Below, one piece after another: positions 1 to 6,751 of a DNA stretch of 9,008 bases (its first letter is position 1; each line of letters starts with the position of its first letter). This DNA comes from Dysgonamonadaceae bacterium (GTDB taxonomy: Bacteria; Bacteroidota; Bacteroidia; Bacteroidales; Azobacteroidaceae). The stretch spans positions 1 to 9,008 of the forward strand of contig JAITTA010000163.1 of assembly GCA_031287395.1 (NCBI GenBank), in the 5' to 3' direction. The notes beneath the pieces were generated by a model. The model was not told the DNA's origin, made no database searches, and saw only the letters and a list, made by a program, of their open reading frames with translations. Made by a program: the position numbers and the translations under genes.

Positions 1-119
1 GCGTAGATGCCGTTGTAGCCGTTACGGATTCGCTGACTTTAAACGACTCTCGCAGGGCAATTCAGCTTCCGGGCGATGTAATCAGTGCGGGAGTTATGCC
101 AAATCCGAGAAGTAAATAA
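1..119 (+). CDS. SusD/RagB-family nutrient-binding outer-membrane lipoprotein, C-terminal end only
   Basis: The frame starting at base 3 is open to a TAA at 117-119 and gives 38 residues; the gene begins before the window. Its end reads RAIQLPGDVISAGVMPNPR followed by SK and stop. In SusD/RagB proteins an 'R-IQLP-DVI-AG--PNPR' ending is a recurrent C-terminal signature. Members are surface lipoproteins that cap a SusC-type TonB-dependent transporter and bind its substrate. The substrate cannot be judged from this fragment. The next gene starts 21 bases later on the same strand, and both downstream genes are families typically found after susCD pairs, which supports one operon. A susC-type gene is expected just upstream but lies outside the window. 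Confidence 0.85.
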   Translation, partial: VDAVVAVTDSLTLNDSRRAIQLPGDVISAGVMPNPRSK

Positions 120-140
120 TCATTTTTAATTAGGAATAAT

Positions 141-1049
141 ATGAAAAAAATAATATTTTATTCGATTTTCTTTTTTGTCGCACTTGCCTTTTTTTCATGT
201 AAGGAAGACGAACTGGGACCTAGTATAATACCGGATTCCGAGATCGGTCAAAATGTATATGATAAATGGTATACTGAAAATTTCAATAAACCGTACAATA
301 TCGACGTGATATACAAATTAAGAGATATTGACGCCGACGCCTATGACGAAATAGACAATACTAAGTACGGTTTTAATCTAGTTCCAGCCGACCCTGCCAA
401 GAGTTTCGCTTTGGCTCAACTCATGAAATACTTTTGGGCAGGAGTATATGAAGAATACCAAGGCTCCGATTTTATTAAGGCAAACGGCTTTAGACAGATT
501 CAATTTGAAGGTACTTACCGTTACAAAACATCGACGTATGTAAAAGCAACCGCTTCAGCTGGTATTAGAATCGTTTTTTGCGGAGTAAATAACTTGAACG
601 TAGGCGACCTGAAAAATGCGAATTATATTACGGACACATATATGAAAACCATGTATCACGAAAATACGCATATCCTGAATCAGAAAAAGTCTTATCCAGC
701 CGAATTTGGAAACGTTTGCGGCGCAGATTATATTGGCGATGACTGGAATACAAGAGATGATACAACCGTTTATAAACTCGGTTTTATAACACCTTACGCA
801 GGACACTCTGCCGGAGAAGATTTTGCAGAAACGCTGTCAATCTATGTAACGCAAAGAAACAAATGGGATACTACTATAAAATGGCAGAGTCAAAGCGGCG
901 GTAAAACCGACGTAGCGAAAATGGAACAAAAATTAGCCTACGTTCGCGATTATATGCGGGAAGCCTGGGGGATTGATATTGATGTGCTTCGCCAATTATA
1001 CGAACAACGGGAAGCTAATCTGAAAGATTTGGTATTATTAACTTATTAA
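141..1049 (+). CDS. Putative zinc-binding metallohydrolase lipoprotein (HExxH, SusCD-associated)
   Basis: The 302-residue product starts with a lipoprotein signal peptide: KK, a hydrophobic stretch, then FFSC with Cys20 as the lipidated residue. The next residues (KEDE) are acidic and fit the Bacteroidota lipoprotein export signal, so surface display is likely. The zinc motif is HENTH at 173-177: His173 and His177 as ligands and Glu174 as catalytic base. A downstream AGEDFAE stretch (Glu226, Glu230) probably supplies the third ligand. This arrangement matches the 'substrate import-associated zinc metallohydrolase lipoprotein' family (putative zinc-binding metallopeptidase, PF15890-like), which is coded beside SusC/SusD pairs. 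Hydrolysis of a peptide-containing nutrient at the cell surface is an inference; no substrate is known. The ATG at 141 gives an intact signal peptide and is preceded by TTAGGA. Only 12 bases separate it from the next gene. Confidence 0.88.
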   Translation: MKKIIFYSIFFFVALAFFSCKEDELGPSIIPDSEIGQNVYDKWYTENFNKPYNIDVIYKLRDIDADAYDEIDNTKYGFNLVPADPAKSFALAQLMKYFWAGVYEEYQGSDFIKANGFRQIQFEGTYRYKTSTYVKATASAGIRIVFCGVNNLNVGDLKNANYITDTYMKTMYHENTHILNQKKSYPAEFGNVCGADYIGDDWNTRDDTTVYKLGFITPYAGHSAGEDFAETLSIYVTQRNKWDTTIKWQSQSGGKTDVAKMEQKLAYVRDYMREAWGIDIDVLRQLYEQREANLKDLVLLTY

Positions 1050-1061
1050 TTTGAACGGAAG

Positions 1062-2393
1062 ATGAAGATATTTAAATATTTATTGCTAGTGATTCCGGTA
1101 TTGTGTATGACTTCCTGCCTGCGAGAGGAAGACGATGTTTTCGGAGAAGCTCCTGCAATACGAATGCAAAAAACGATCGCCGGATATAAATCGTTACTGA
1201 CCGATGCTCCCAACGGATGGATAATTAATTATTATCCGGAACAAAAATATGGAGTAGGTGGATATGCCATCTATTGTAAATTCTCGGCTGACGGGAAAGT
1301 GGATGTTGCATGCGAAGTTAAAACGAATGTAGATTCTTATGAAATAGCATCTTCAACATGGGATATTATACCATACCAGGGACCTGTGCTCACGTTCGAT
1401 ACGTATAGCCCTGTGGTGCATTACTTCAGCGAAGTAAGCAGCACGTCCGACCGTGACGGACGGGCAGGCGACTACGATTTCGTCGTTATGAAAGCTGTGA
1501 AGGATACTTTCTATCTTTCAGGCTTGAAAAATGAAAATAAAATAGTGATGTGGAAATGTCCGGAAAATCCAATCGAATACTTGAAGCAGGTAAATGCTTT
1601 TGCCTCCAGTGCAACAAGATACAAAACTTTCAATATCGTACAGAATGGTGATTCGATAGGCACGATAAAAATGTCGGGCACAATAACAAATAACTTGTTG
1701 AACAGAGTATTTACGGCAGAATATTCAGATACTACCATTACAGTTCCGTTCTACTATACTTCCAATGAATTGCGTTTGCAAAAGCCACTCGAAATCAAGG
1801 GTACAAGTATAGAAGGGTTTACCTGGGATAAAACGAACAGCCGGTATATAGTTGCCAACACAAACATAGTTCTTCAATATGTTGGAACAAAAATTTATCT
1901 GTATGAAGAGTTTTTAGGAAAATATAAATTATATTATTCCTCTTCCAACGCAACGCCGCCTAATCGAAACCGTTCGCTTGAAGTCTCTTTAATTCAAGAA
2001 ACAGAGGGAGTTAACTATCGTCTTGAAGGATTATTAGCTGATAATTCCCCCGGAAAAATAATTGTTTCGTATGTGGACGGACAAATTGAAGTCTTAGGGC
2101 AAATCATGTACACCTATCCCGATACAAAGTATGACTTTTGGTTGTTGCCCTATTCGTATAATATTGATGGAAATTATGTAAGCACCTCTACTACTTACGG
2201 ATTGATATCCGATAAGATCGAAGATGTCGGTGGAAAATTACAATTCAATTTGGTCGATAATAAGCGATGGACTTCTCACGGAGGTACCGCCGGATTCTTA
2301 TTAAGGAATTATAACGGCTCGACAAATGCCGGCAATGTAAACGGTAAAGACGGCCAAGCGTATTATTATTTTTGGCGTTTTGAAAAACAATAG
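1062..2393 (+). CDS. DUF4302 domain-containing lipoprotein
   Basis: The 443-residue product begins with a lipoprotein signal peptide ending MTSC, with Cys19 lipidated, followed by LREEDD, an acidic tag that again suggests surface export. Residues about 30-60 carry the recognisable DUF4302 start: an Arg-Met-Gln helix, a 'YKSLLTDAPNGW' stretch (42-53), then INYYPE and a GGYAIYCKF strand. The remainder is rich in beta strands and aromatic residues, with no catalytic motif I recognise. DUF4302 proteins are accessory lipoproteins of SusCD-type loci, often directly after the HExxH lipoprotein; their biochemical role is not established to my knowledge. Here the gene follows that lipoprotein by 12 bases, starts behind a GGAAG sequence, and is the last gene of the unit, ending 28 bases before a terminator hairpin. 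Confidence 0.85.
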   Translation: MKIFKYLLLVIPVLCMTSCLREEDDVFGEAPAIRMQKTIAGYKSLLTDAPNGWIINYYPEQKYGVGGYAIYCKFSADGKVDVACEVKTNVDSYEIASSTWDIIPYQGPVLTFDTYSPVVHYFSEVSSTSDRDGRAGDYDFVVMKAVKDTFYLSGLKNENKIVMWKCPENPIEYLKQVNAFASSATRYKTFNIVQNGDSIGTIKMSGTITNNLLNRVFTAEYSDTTITVPFYYTSNELRLQKPLEIKGTSIEGFTWDKTNSRYIVANTNIVLQYVGTKIYLYEEFLGKYKLYYSSSNATPPNRNRSLEVSLIQETEGVNYRLEGLLADNSPGKIIVSYVDGQIEVLGQIMYTYPDTKYDFWLLPYSYNIDGNYVSTSTTYGLISDKIEDVGGKLQFNLVDNKRWTSHGGTAGFLLRNYNGSTNAGNVNGKDGQAYYYFWRFEKQ

Positions 2394-2421
2394 GACTGAT
2401 TTTATAAAGATTCTGTTTAAC

Positions 2422-2453
2422 AAAAAGGAGGCTATCATGAGGTAGCCTCTTTT
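2422..2453. terminator. Bidirectional intrinsic terminator between converging operons
   Basis: The arms gaggcta (2428-2434) and tagcctc (2443-2449) pair perfectly over 7 bp around an 8-base loop. The right arm is followed by TTTT (2450-2453) and the left arm is preceded by AAAAA (2422-2426), so the structure has a T-run on both strands. It sits 28 bases after the DUF4302 stop codon, and the next gene points towards it from the other side. Termination of the lipoprotein operon is well supported; use by the minus-strand unit is plausible. Confidence 0.8.
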
Positions 2454-2538
2454 AATTTCTGGGTGAATTGATAACATACTCCCCGCAACGACCTGCTATC
2501 TCAGATAAACGGTGAGCACCTGTTCCGATATACGACAT
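2452..2538 (-). pseudogene. Possible relic of an ATPase_2/DUF234-type AAA+ ATPase gene
   Basis: A short minus-strand frame begins at an ATG (2536-2538) and ends at TAA (2452-2454), giving 28 residues. Its central part reads GTGAHRLSEIAGRCGE. From memory, this resembles the winged-helix segment after the ATPase core of Bacteroidota ATPase_2/DUF234 proteins, where a 'G--RLSEIA---GE' stretch precedes the recognition helix. After GE the similarity fades (YVIN, then stop), and the end runs into the terminator. Upstream the frame stays open to about base 2618 but shows no family features and crosses a large inverted repeat. No Walker motifs are present, so it cannot be functional. The reading rests on about 16 residues and could be chance. 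Confidence 0.33.
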
Positions 2539-2564
2539 GATGGTTGCAGTTTTCACAATATCCT

Positions 2565-2624
2565 TAAATTGAATATCCCTTGTTTTCCGACAGGATGTAC
2601 TAAAAACAAGAGATATTCAATTTA
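2565..2624. repeat. 22-bp near-perfect inverted repeat (long hairpin)
   Basis: Bases 2565-2586 and 2603-2624 are reverse complements with a single C/A mismatch (2578 against 2611), which becomes a G-U pair in a minus-strand transcript. The loop is 16 bases (2587-2602). Arm ends read TAAATTGAATATC outside and CTTGTTTT inside. It lies 38 bases after the stop of the Spy-like gene in that gene's direction, but no T-run follows on either strand, so it is not a standard intrinsic terminator. It may be a small palindromic mobile repeat, a protein-binding site or a processing hairpin at a 3' end. Confidence 0.7.
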
Positions 2625-2661
2625 CCAAATGTATTGATTAAAATAATCGTAATTTACAAAA

Positions 2662-3048
2662 TCAATTTCTTTGACCTCCCCCTCGGCCGCCTCTTCTCAT
2701 GTTTTGCATCATTTCCTGGCTTTTCTTTTTATAAGTCTCTAATTGTTCCGGAGTAAGAACCTTTGATAATGCCGTTTCTTTTTCCTTTTCCAAACCTTCC
2801 ATCGATTCTCTGATTTTAGAACGGTCACCATCGGCGGCCTGGAACAACAATTGTTGCGTTTTTGCAAAAAGCAAGTTAACAGAATCAACAGGAGCAATTT
2901 GTTCCTGTTTCAATTTCAATTCGGTTTTCATCCATTCGGTCACCGCCTTGGCACGTTCTTCAACGGTACGTCGCTGACGCTGTTGATCCTGAGCAATCAG
3001 GGACAAGGAAGAAAATAAAATGACACTTAATAATAGAATCTTTTTCAT
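2662..3048 (-). CDS. Small exported Spy/CpxP-like protein with RGG-rich tail
   Basis: This is a 128-residue protein with a Sec signal peptide (KK, hydrophobic core, LSLIA then Gln20), predicted to be cut after Ala19. There is no lipobox Cys, so it should be soluble in the periplasm. The mature part is helical and highly charged. It contains an ELKLKQEQIAPVDSVN stretch and LTPEQLETYKKK (from residue 98), an 'LTxEQ' element like that of Spy/CpxP-type periplasmic chaperones and the small DUF4890-like proteins of Bacteroidota. The last 11 residues (RRGGRGGGQRN) are glycine- and arginine-rich, suggesting a flexible basic tail. The ATG at 3046-3048 gives the intact signal peptide. It lies 83 bases after atpG on the same strand and could be read by extension of the atp transcript; I see no convincing promoter between them. 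A chaperone or envelope-stress role is only inferred. Confidence 0.7.
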   Translation of the reverse strand: MKKILLLSVILFSSLSLIAQDQQRQRRTVEERAKAVTEWMKTELKLKQEQIAPVDSVNLLFAKTQQLLFQAADGDRSKIRESMEGLEKEKETALSKVLTPEQLETYKKKSQEMMQNMRRGGRGGGQRN

Positions 3049-3072
3049 AAAGCATAATTTTTATGTGATACG

Positions 3073-3118
3073 AACCTTTCGCCTCATTAATATATGACTA
3101 TTAAAAGTGAAAAAGGTT
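3073..3118. repeat. Nested inverted repeat after atpG
   Basis: An outer pair aaccttt (3073-3079) and aaaggtt (3112-3118) encloses an inner pair ttaata (3087-3092) and tattaa (3099-3104) with a 6-base loop. It lies between the atpG stop codon and the Spy-like gene. There is no T-run after it on the minus strand, so it is at most a weak or factor-assisted end of the atp transcript, or an mRNA-stabilising fold. Confidence 0.3.
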
Positions 3119-3131
3119 TAATTCCGGTTAA

Positions 3132-4013
3132 CTATTTTAAAGCTTCGGATCCTCCGATAATATCCAACAACTCACTGGTAATTGTCTGTTGACGTTGCTT
3201 ATTGAACTGAATCGTCAAATCTTCCAGAATTTCCTGTGCATTATCTGTTGCAATCTGCATGGCAACCATTCGTGCAGCCTGTTCGGCAGCTGCGGAATCA
3301 AGCAAAACAGCATAGATTTTCGTACGTAATGATTTGGGGATTAACGATTCCAGAATTGTTTTCTTATCCGGCTCTACAATATAATCAACCCAAACAGGAG
3401 AAGCTACCTGCTTCTGAGTTTTTTCCAGTTCAATCGGGAGAAAACATTCGACGGTCGGAACCTGAACAGCTGTAGTCTTGAAGTGATTATAAATCAATTC
3501 TACCCGGTCTATCTTGCCTGAAATAAAATCAGCGATCAGCCTGTCGGCAATTTCTCTCGCTCCTTCAAAATTCGGCTTATCCATCAACGGGATGTAACTT
3601 CCCTGTATCTGAAAACGGGAATCCATTTTCAGAACAGTTTCCTCAATTTTCTTTCCCACGGGATAAATGGTCACATCCGTTTCTTCCAAATCAGGATATC
3701 TATTCAGCAAATCAGTCAACAGCCGGTTCATATTGGAATTGAAAGCCCCGCATAAGCTCGAATTGGACGACAATACTACAATTGCAATCCTCTTCACCTC
3801 CCGTTTTTCCGAAAGAACCGACTGAAAATCCGTTTCCGAGGATAAAAAACTATTGAGAATTTCCATCAACCGGGTTTCATAAGGCAAAAAATTCTCAATC
3901 TGATACTGGGCTTTACGCAACTTTGCCGAAGCCACCATCTTCATGGCAGAAGTAATTTTCTGAGTCGATTTGACCGAAGCAATCCGTCCCTTTATTTCTT
4001 TTAATGAAGCCAT
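3132..4013 (-). CDS. atpG: ATP synthase F1, gamma subunit
   Basis: The gamma subunit is the central rotor shaft of F1; its rotation inside the alpha3beta3 head drives ATP formation on beta. The 293-residue length is close to the usual 285-300. The two hallmark coiled-coil helices are clear. The N-terminal one includes LKEIKGRIASVKSTQKITSA and MKMVASAKLRKAQ (residues about 4-37). The C-terminal one is the long AARMVAMQIATDNAQEIL and TIQFNKQRQQTITSELLDI stretch before GGSEALK. A Rossmann-like domain with IVVLSSNSSLCGAFNSN lies between them. It is the last atp gene of the operon. It follows atpA after a 56-base spacer that carries a heptamer-repeat hairpin, far longer than most atp spacers here. 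Confidence 0.97.
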   Translation of the reverse strand: MASLKEIKGRIASVKSTQKITSAMKMVASAKLRKAQYQIENFLPYETRLMEILNSFLSSETDFQSVLSEKREVKRIAIVVLSSNSSLCGAFNSNMNRLLTDLLNRYPDLEETDVTIYPVGKKIEETVLKMDSRFQIQGSYIPLMDKPNFEGAREIADRLIADFISGKIDRVELIYNHFKTTAVQVPTVECFLPIELEKTQKQVASPVWVDYIVEPDKKTILESLIPKSLRTKIYAVLLDSAAAEQAARMVAMQIATDNAQEILEDLTIQFNKQRQQTITSELLDIIGGSEALK

Positions 4014-4015
4014 AG

Positions 4016-4071
4016 TTGAATTGAAAATTGAAAATTGAAAATGAATTTCGTGCGTAAATCCATTTTCAATT
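4016..4071. repeat. Heptamer-repeat hairpin element in the atpA-atpG spacer
   Basis: On the plus strand the 7-bp unit gaaaatt occurs at 4023-4029 and 4030-4036, with a variant gaaaatg at 4037-4043; a shortened copy precedes them. The arm aattgaaaatg (4033-4043) is exactly complementary to cattttcaatt (4061-4071). Inside it, aattt and aaatc extend the stem to 16 positions with one A/C mismatch, which is a G-U pair in the mRNA. The 7-base loop is cgtgcgt. The core TTTCGTGCGTAAATCCA is nearly the same as in the spacer on the other side of atpA. The distal arm overlaps the atpA stop codon (4070-4072). The repeats end close to the atpG start codon. Confidence 0.75.
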
Positions 4072-5650
4072 ATTTAAAGTCTTTCGCAACATCTGCTGCA
4101 ACTTGTTTTAATATCTTTTCCACATCTTCATTCAGAATTCCTTTTTTAAGGACATCCAATACATCACTGCGATGTCTCAACTCAAGCACTTCGAGGTAGG
4201 CTTTTTCGAAATCACAGACTTTTTCTACGGGAACATCGATTAATAAACCTTGTGTCCCGGCATAAATAATGGCGATTTCTTTTTCCACAGGAAGCGGATG
4301 ATATTGCGGTTGAATCAGTAATTCCGAATTCTTTTTTCCCTTATCCAAAGTCATTTTCGTTACCTGGTCCATATCTCCACCGAATTTGGTGAATGCTTCC
4401 AGTTCACGATACTGGGCCTGGTCGGTTTTCAACGTTCCGGCTATTTTCTTCATGGCTTTCACCTGGGCATTCCCTCCTACACGCGAAACGGAAATCCCCA
4501 CATTGATCGCCGGACGGATACCGGCATTAAACAAGCCTGTTTCAAGGAATATTTGTCCGTCAGTGATAGAAATCACATTGGTGGGAATATAAGCGGAAAC
4601 GTCTCCCGCCTGTGTCTCGATAATAGGCAATGCCGTTAAAGATCCGCCACCTTTGATTTTCGGCCTGAGATTTTCCGGGACATCATTCATCTGCCGCGCC
4701 ACGTCGTCATTATTAATAATCTTGGCAGCGCGTTCCAGCAAGCGGGAATGTAAATAAAAAATATCACCCGGATAAGCTTCCCGTCCAGAAGGACGGCGGA
4801 GAATCAACGAAACCTCCCGGTAGGAAACCGCCTGCTTCGACAAATCATCATAGACTACCAACGCATGACGACCGGTATCGCGGAAAAACTCACCGATGGC
4901 AGCACCTGCAAACGGAGCGTAAAACTGCAACGCCGCCGGGTCGGAAGCCGTAGCAGAAACAATAATCGTATATTCCAATGCCCCTTTTTCCCTCAAAATA
5001 TTAACAATATTAGCTACGGTAGATCCCTTCTGACCTATCGCAACATAAATACAATAAACCGGGTTCCCTGCAAGGAAATTATTCCGTTGATTGATAATAG
5101 TATCAATTGCAATGGCTGTCTTTCCGGTTTGACGGTCACCGATAATTAACTCCCGTTGACCACGGCCGATAGGGATCATCGCATCGATGGACTTAATCCC
5201 GGTTTGTAAAGGCTCATTTACAGGTTGACGAAAGATAACCCCGGGAGCTTTACGCTCAAGCGGCATATCGAGTAATTCACCCGGAATCGGTCCCTTGGCG
5301 TCGATAGGTTTTCCCAGAGGATTTATCACCCGGCCCAACAGACCTTCCCCTGCAGCGATCGACGCAATGCGACCGGTACGTTTCACAGTATTGCCTTCTT
5401 CTACCAAATCGGTAGTACCAAGCAACACTGCTCCGACATTATCTTCTTCGAGGTTCATGACAATAGCCATGACTCCATTTTCAAATTGAAGCAACTCCCC
5501 CGATTCGGCATTACTCAAGCCAAAAATACGGGCAACTCCATCGCTCACCTGGAGTACCGTACCCACTTCTTCGAACTTCACACGGGTATCTATCCCTTCG
5601 AGTTGCATTTTCAGCACTTCCGAAACTTCGCTTGCTTTTATTTCAGGCAT
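4070..5650 (-). CDS. atpA: ATP synthase F1, alpha subunit
   Basis: Alpha is the non-catalytic nucleotide-binding subunit alternating with beta in the F1 head. The 526 residues fit the family (about 500-530). Domain order is an N-terminal beta-barrel (to about residue 95), a nucleotide-binding domain, and a helical C-terminal domain. Visible motifs are the Walker A GDRQTGKT (171-178), the Walker B strand ending VVYDDL (Asp268-Asp269), the segment LRRPSGREAYPGD, and the SRVGGNAQ stretch whose Arg390 is the arginine reaching into the catalytic site of beta. The ATG at 5648-5650 opens with MPEIKASEVSEVLK, a typical start. The gene is flanked on both sides by related heptamer-repeat hairpins, which sets it apart from the tightly packed genes upstream. 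Confidence 0.98.
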   Translation of the reverse strand: MPEIKASEVSEVLKMQLEGIDTRVKFEEVGTVLQVSDGVARIFGLSNAESGELLQFENGVMAIVMNLEEDNVGAVLLGTTDLVEEGNTVKRTGRIASIAAGEGLLGRVINPLGKPIDAKGPIPGELLDMPLERKAPGVIFRQPVNEPLQTGIKSIDAMIPIGRGQRELIIGDRQTGKTAIAIDTIINQRNNFLAGNPVYCIYVAIGQKGSTVANIVNILREKGALEYTIIVSATASDPAALQFYAPFAGAAIGEFFRDTGRHALVVYDDLSKQAVSYREVSLILRRPSGREAYPGDIFYLHSRLLERAAKIINNDDVARQMNDVPENLRPKIKGGGSLTALPIIETQAGDVSAYIPTNVISITDGQIFLETGLFNAGIRPAINVGISVSRVGGNAQVKAMKKIAGTLKTDQAQYRELEAFTKFGGDMDQVTKMTLDKGKKNSELLIQPQYHPLPVEKEIAIIYAGTQGLLIDVPVEKVCDFEKAYLEVLELRHRSDVLDVLKKGILNEDVEKILKQVAADVAKDFK

Positions 5651-5654
5651 AATA

Positions 5655-5704
5655 TTTACGTTTTACGTTTTACGTTTGTTTCATGCGTAAGCCAAACGTA
5701 AAAC
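5655..5704. repeat. Heptamer-repeat hairpin element in the atpH-atpA spacer
   Basis: Three exact copies of tttacgt lie at 5655-5661, 5662-5668 and 5669-5675. The arm gttttacgtttg (5667-5678) pairs perfectly over 12 bp with caaacgtaaaac (5693-5704). The 14-base loop contains TTTCATGCGTAAGC, matching the core of the element after atpA (TTTCRTGCGTAA) although the stem and 7-bp unit are different. The atpH stop codon (5706-5708) lies directly outside the distal arm, and the repeats end a few bases from the atpA start codon. The layout relative to stop and start codons is therefore nearly the same as in the other element. Confidence 0.78.
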
Positions 5705-5705
5705 T

Positions 5706-6242
5706 TTAAATAATCAATTGTTGTTTTAGCTGATTCAACTGATGCCTGATACCGGCATCCAATCGCTTATCTTCCAATTCCAATATGAATCCGCCAATAA
5801 TATCCGGATCGGTAACGGTTTCCAAATCCACATTCTCCTTCGTTTCTTCGGCAACCAGCCGGATGATTTTCTGTTTAACTTCTTCCGGGACACCCTCCGT
5901 AGTGATCAGCTTTGTGATCACTACCCCTTTTTGTTTTCGATACCAATTCTGATACATCAAAGCGATGAATAAACCATATTTTTCACGCTTGTTTTCAATG
6001 ATCAACTCTATCAACTTCTTGTAGGATTCACTCGGAGAAGCACCTCCGGCTGTAATCAGGATCTTCTCTTTCTCTTTTGAAGAGATTGTTGGATTTTCCA
6101 TTACCCTGGACATCGAACGGAAATAAAAAAAATGCTTACTCAACATCTTCATGTCTTCGTAAAGCCGGGTTTCCTCTCCTCTTTCCAAAGCAAATTCATA
6201 AGCCGCTCTGGCATACCTGATTGATATCCTGCTTGAATCCAT
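5706..6242 (-). CDS. atpH: ATP synthase F1, delta subunit (OSCP homologue)
   Basis: Delta sits on top of the F1 head and ties it to the b-subunit stator so that the head does not turn with the shaft. The 178-residue length matches the family (about 175-185). The N-terminal helical domain begins ISIRYARAAYEFALERGEE, the usual 'YA-AL' start. The C-terminal part shows the conserved VTDPDIIGGFILELEDKRLDAGIRHQLNQL pattern split over residues about 142-172, including the diagnostic DP-IIGGF segment and D-R-D element. The ATG at 6240-6242 follows the atpF stop by 5 bases, so translation is probably coupled. Confidence 0.95.
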   Translation of the reverse strand: MDSSRISIRYARAAYEFALERGEETRLYEDMKMLSKHFFYFRSMSRVMENPTISSKEKEKILITAGGASPSESYKKLIELIIENKREKYGLFIALMYQNWYRKQKGVVITKLITTEGVPEEVKQKIIRLVAEETKENVDLETVTDPDIIGGFILELEDKRLDAGIRHQLNQLKQQLII

Positions 6243-6247
6243 AAATA

Positions 6248-6742
6248 TTAATTCTTTTGCGCTTCATCAATAAGTTTATTCACCAATTCCATCTGTACTT
6301 CCTTGTTATCAAGATTTCTTCTCAATACTTTTTCAGCGATACCGATGGAAAGCTCAGCCACCTGGGTACGTACTTCACGGATAGCATCGTCCTTTTCTTT
6401 CCGGATAGTCATACGGGCTTCCTGAATGATTTTATCAGCCTCGACAGCGGCTTGCTGCTTAGCCTCTTTGAGCATCTGTTCACGCATATCGACAGCATCC
6501 TTGAGCAAACGGAGTTGTTCCTCCTTTACCTGGGCAAGGAACCGCTCGCTTTCTTCTTTAATGCCTGCCAACCGTTCGTTAGCTTCTTTCGCCGATTGAA
6601 GCGATTCTTCAATAAATGAAGCGCGCTTGTCAACTCCTTTCAATATGGCCGGCCATGCAAAACGGGCCAACACGAAAAAGACCACTCCGAAAGGAATCAG
6701 CATCCAGAACATAAGACCTATATCCGGGGTAAACAGTTCCAT
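6248..6742 (-). CDS. atpF: ATP synthase Fo, b subunit
   Basis: Subunit b forms the peripheral stalk that links the membrane part to delta and the F1 head. The 164-residue product has one N-terminal membrane helix (about residues 9-31, with FWMLIPFGVVFFVLARFAW), an Ile-Leu-Lys turn, then a long charged, almost unbroken helix to the C-terminus with heptad-like Ala/Leu spacing and many Glu/Lys/Arg residues (SAKEANERLAGIKEESERF and onward). The element DNKEVQMELVNKLIDEAQKN closes the protein, as in other b subunits. Only one b-type gene is present, so the stator is probably a homodimer. It starts 9 bases after atpE and ends 5 bases before atpH. Confidence 0.95.
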   Translation of the reverse strand: MELFTPDIGLMFWMLIPFGVVFFVLARFAWPAILKGVDKRASFIEESLQSAKEANERLAGIKEESERFLAQVKEEQLRLLKDAVDMREQMLKEAKQQAAVEADKIIQEARMTIRKEKDDAIREVRTQVAELSIGIAEKVLRRNLDNKEVQMELVNKLIDEAQKN

Positions 6743-6751
6743 ATAATAAAA

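Noticed and set aside
555..806. Minus-strand open frame opposite the HExxH lipoprotein gene
   Set aside because: Shadow of a well-supported gene on the other strand, with no recognisable domain.
2565..2624. Intrinsic terminator for the Spy-like gene
   Set aside because: No T-run follows the stem on either strand; kept only as an inverted repeat.
3049..3131. Promoter for the Spy-like gene (TATATTAATG region)
   Set aside because: It does not fit the Bacteroidota TAnnTTTG and TTTG pattern well enough to report.
4016..4043. Tandem short repeats as a CRISPR array
   Set aside because: The units are 7 bp with no spacers between them; they belong to a hairpin element.
4865..5149. Plus-strand open frame opposite atpA
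   Set aside because: Shadow of atpA; low-complexity translation with no family features.
5671..5686. Tiny reading frame ATGAAACAAACGTAA inside the atpH-atpA spacer
   Set aside because: Four codons created by the repeat core; no evidence that it is translated.
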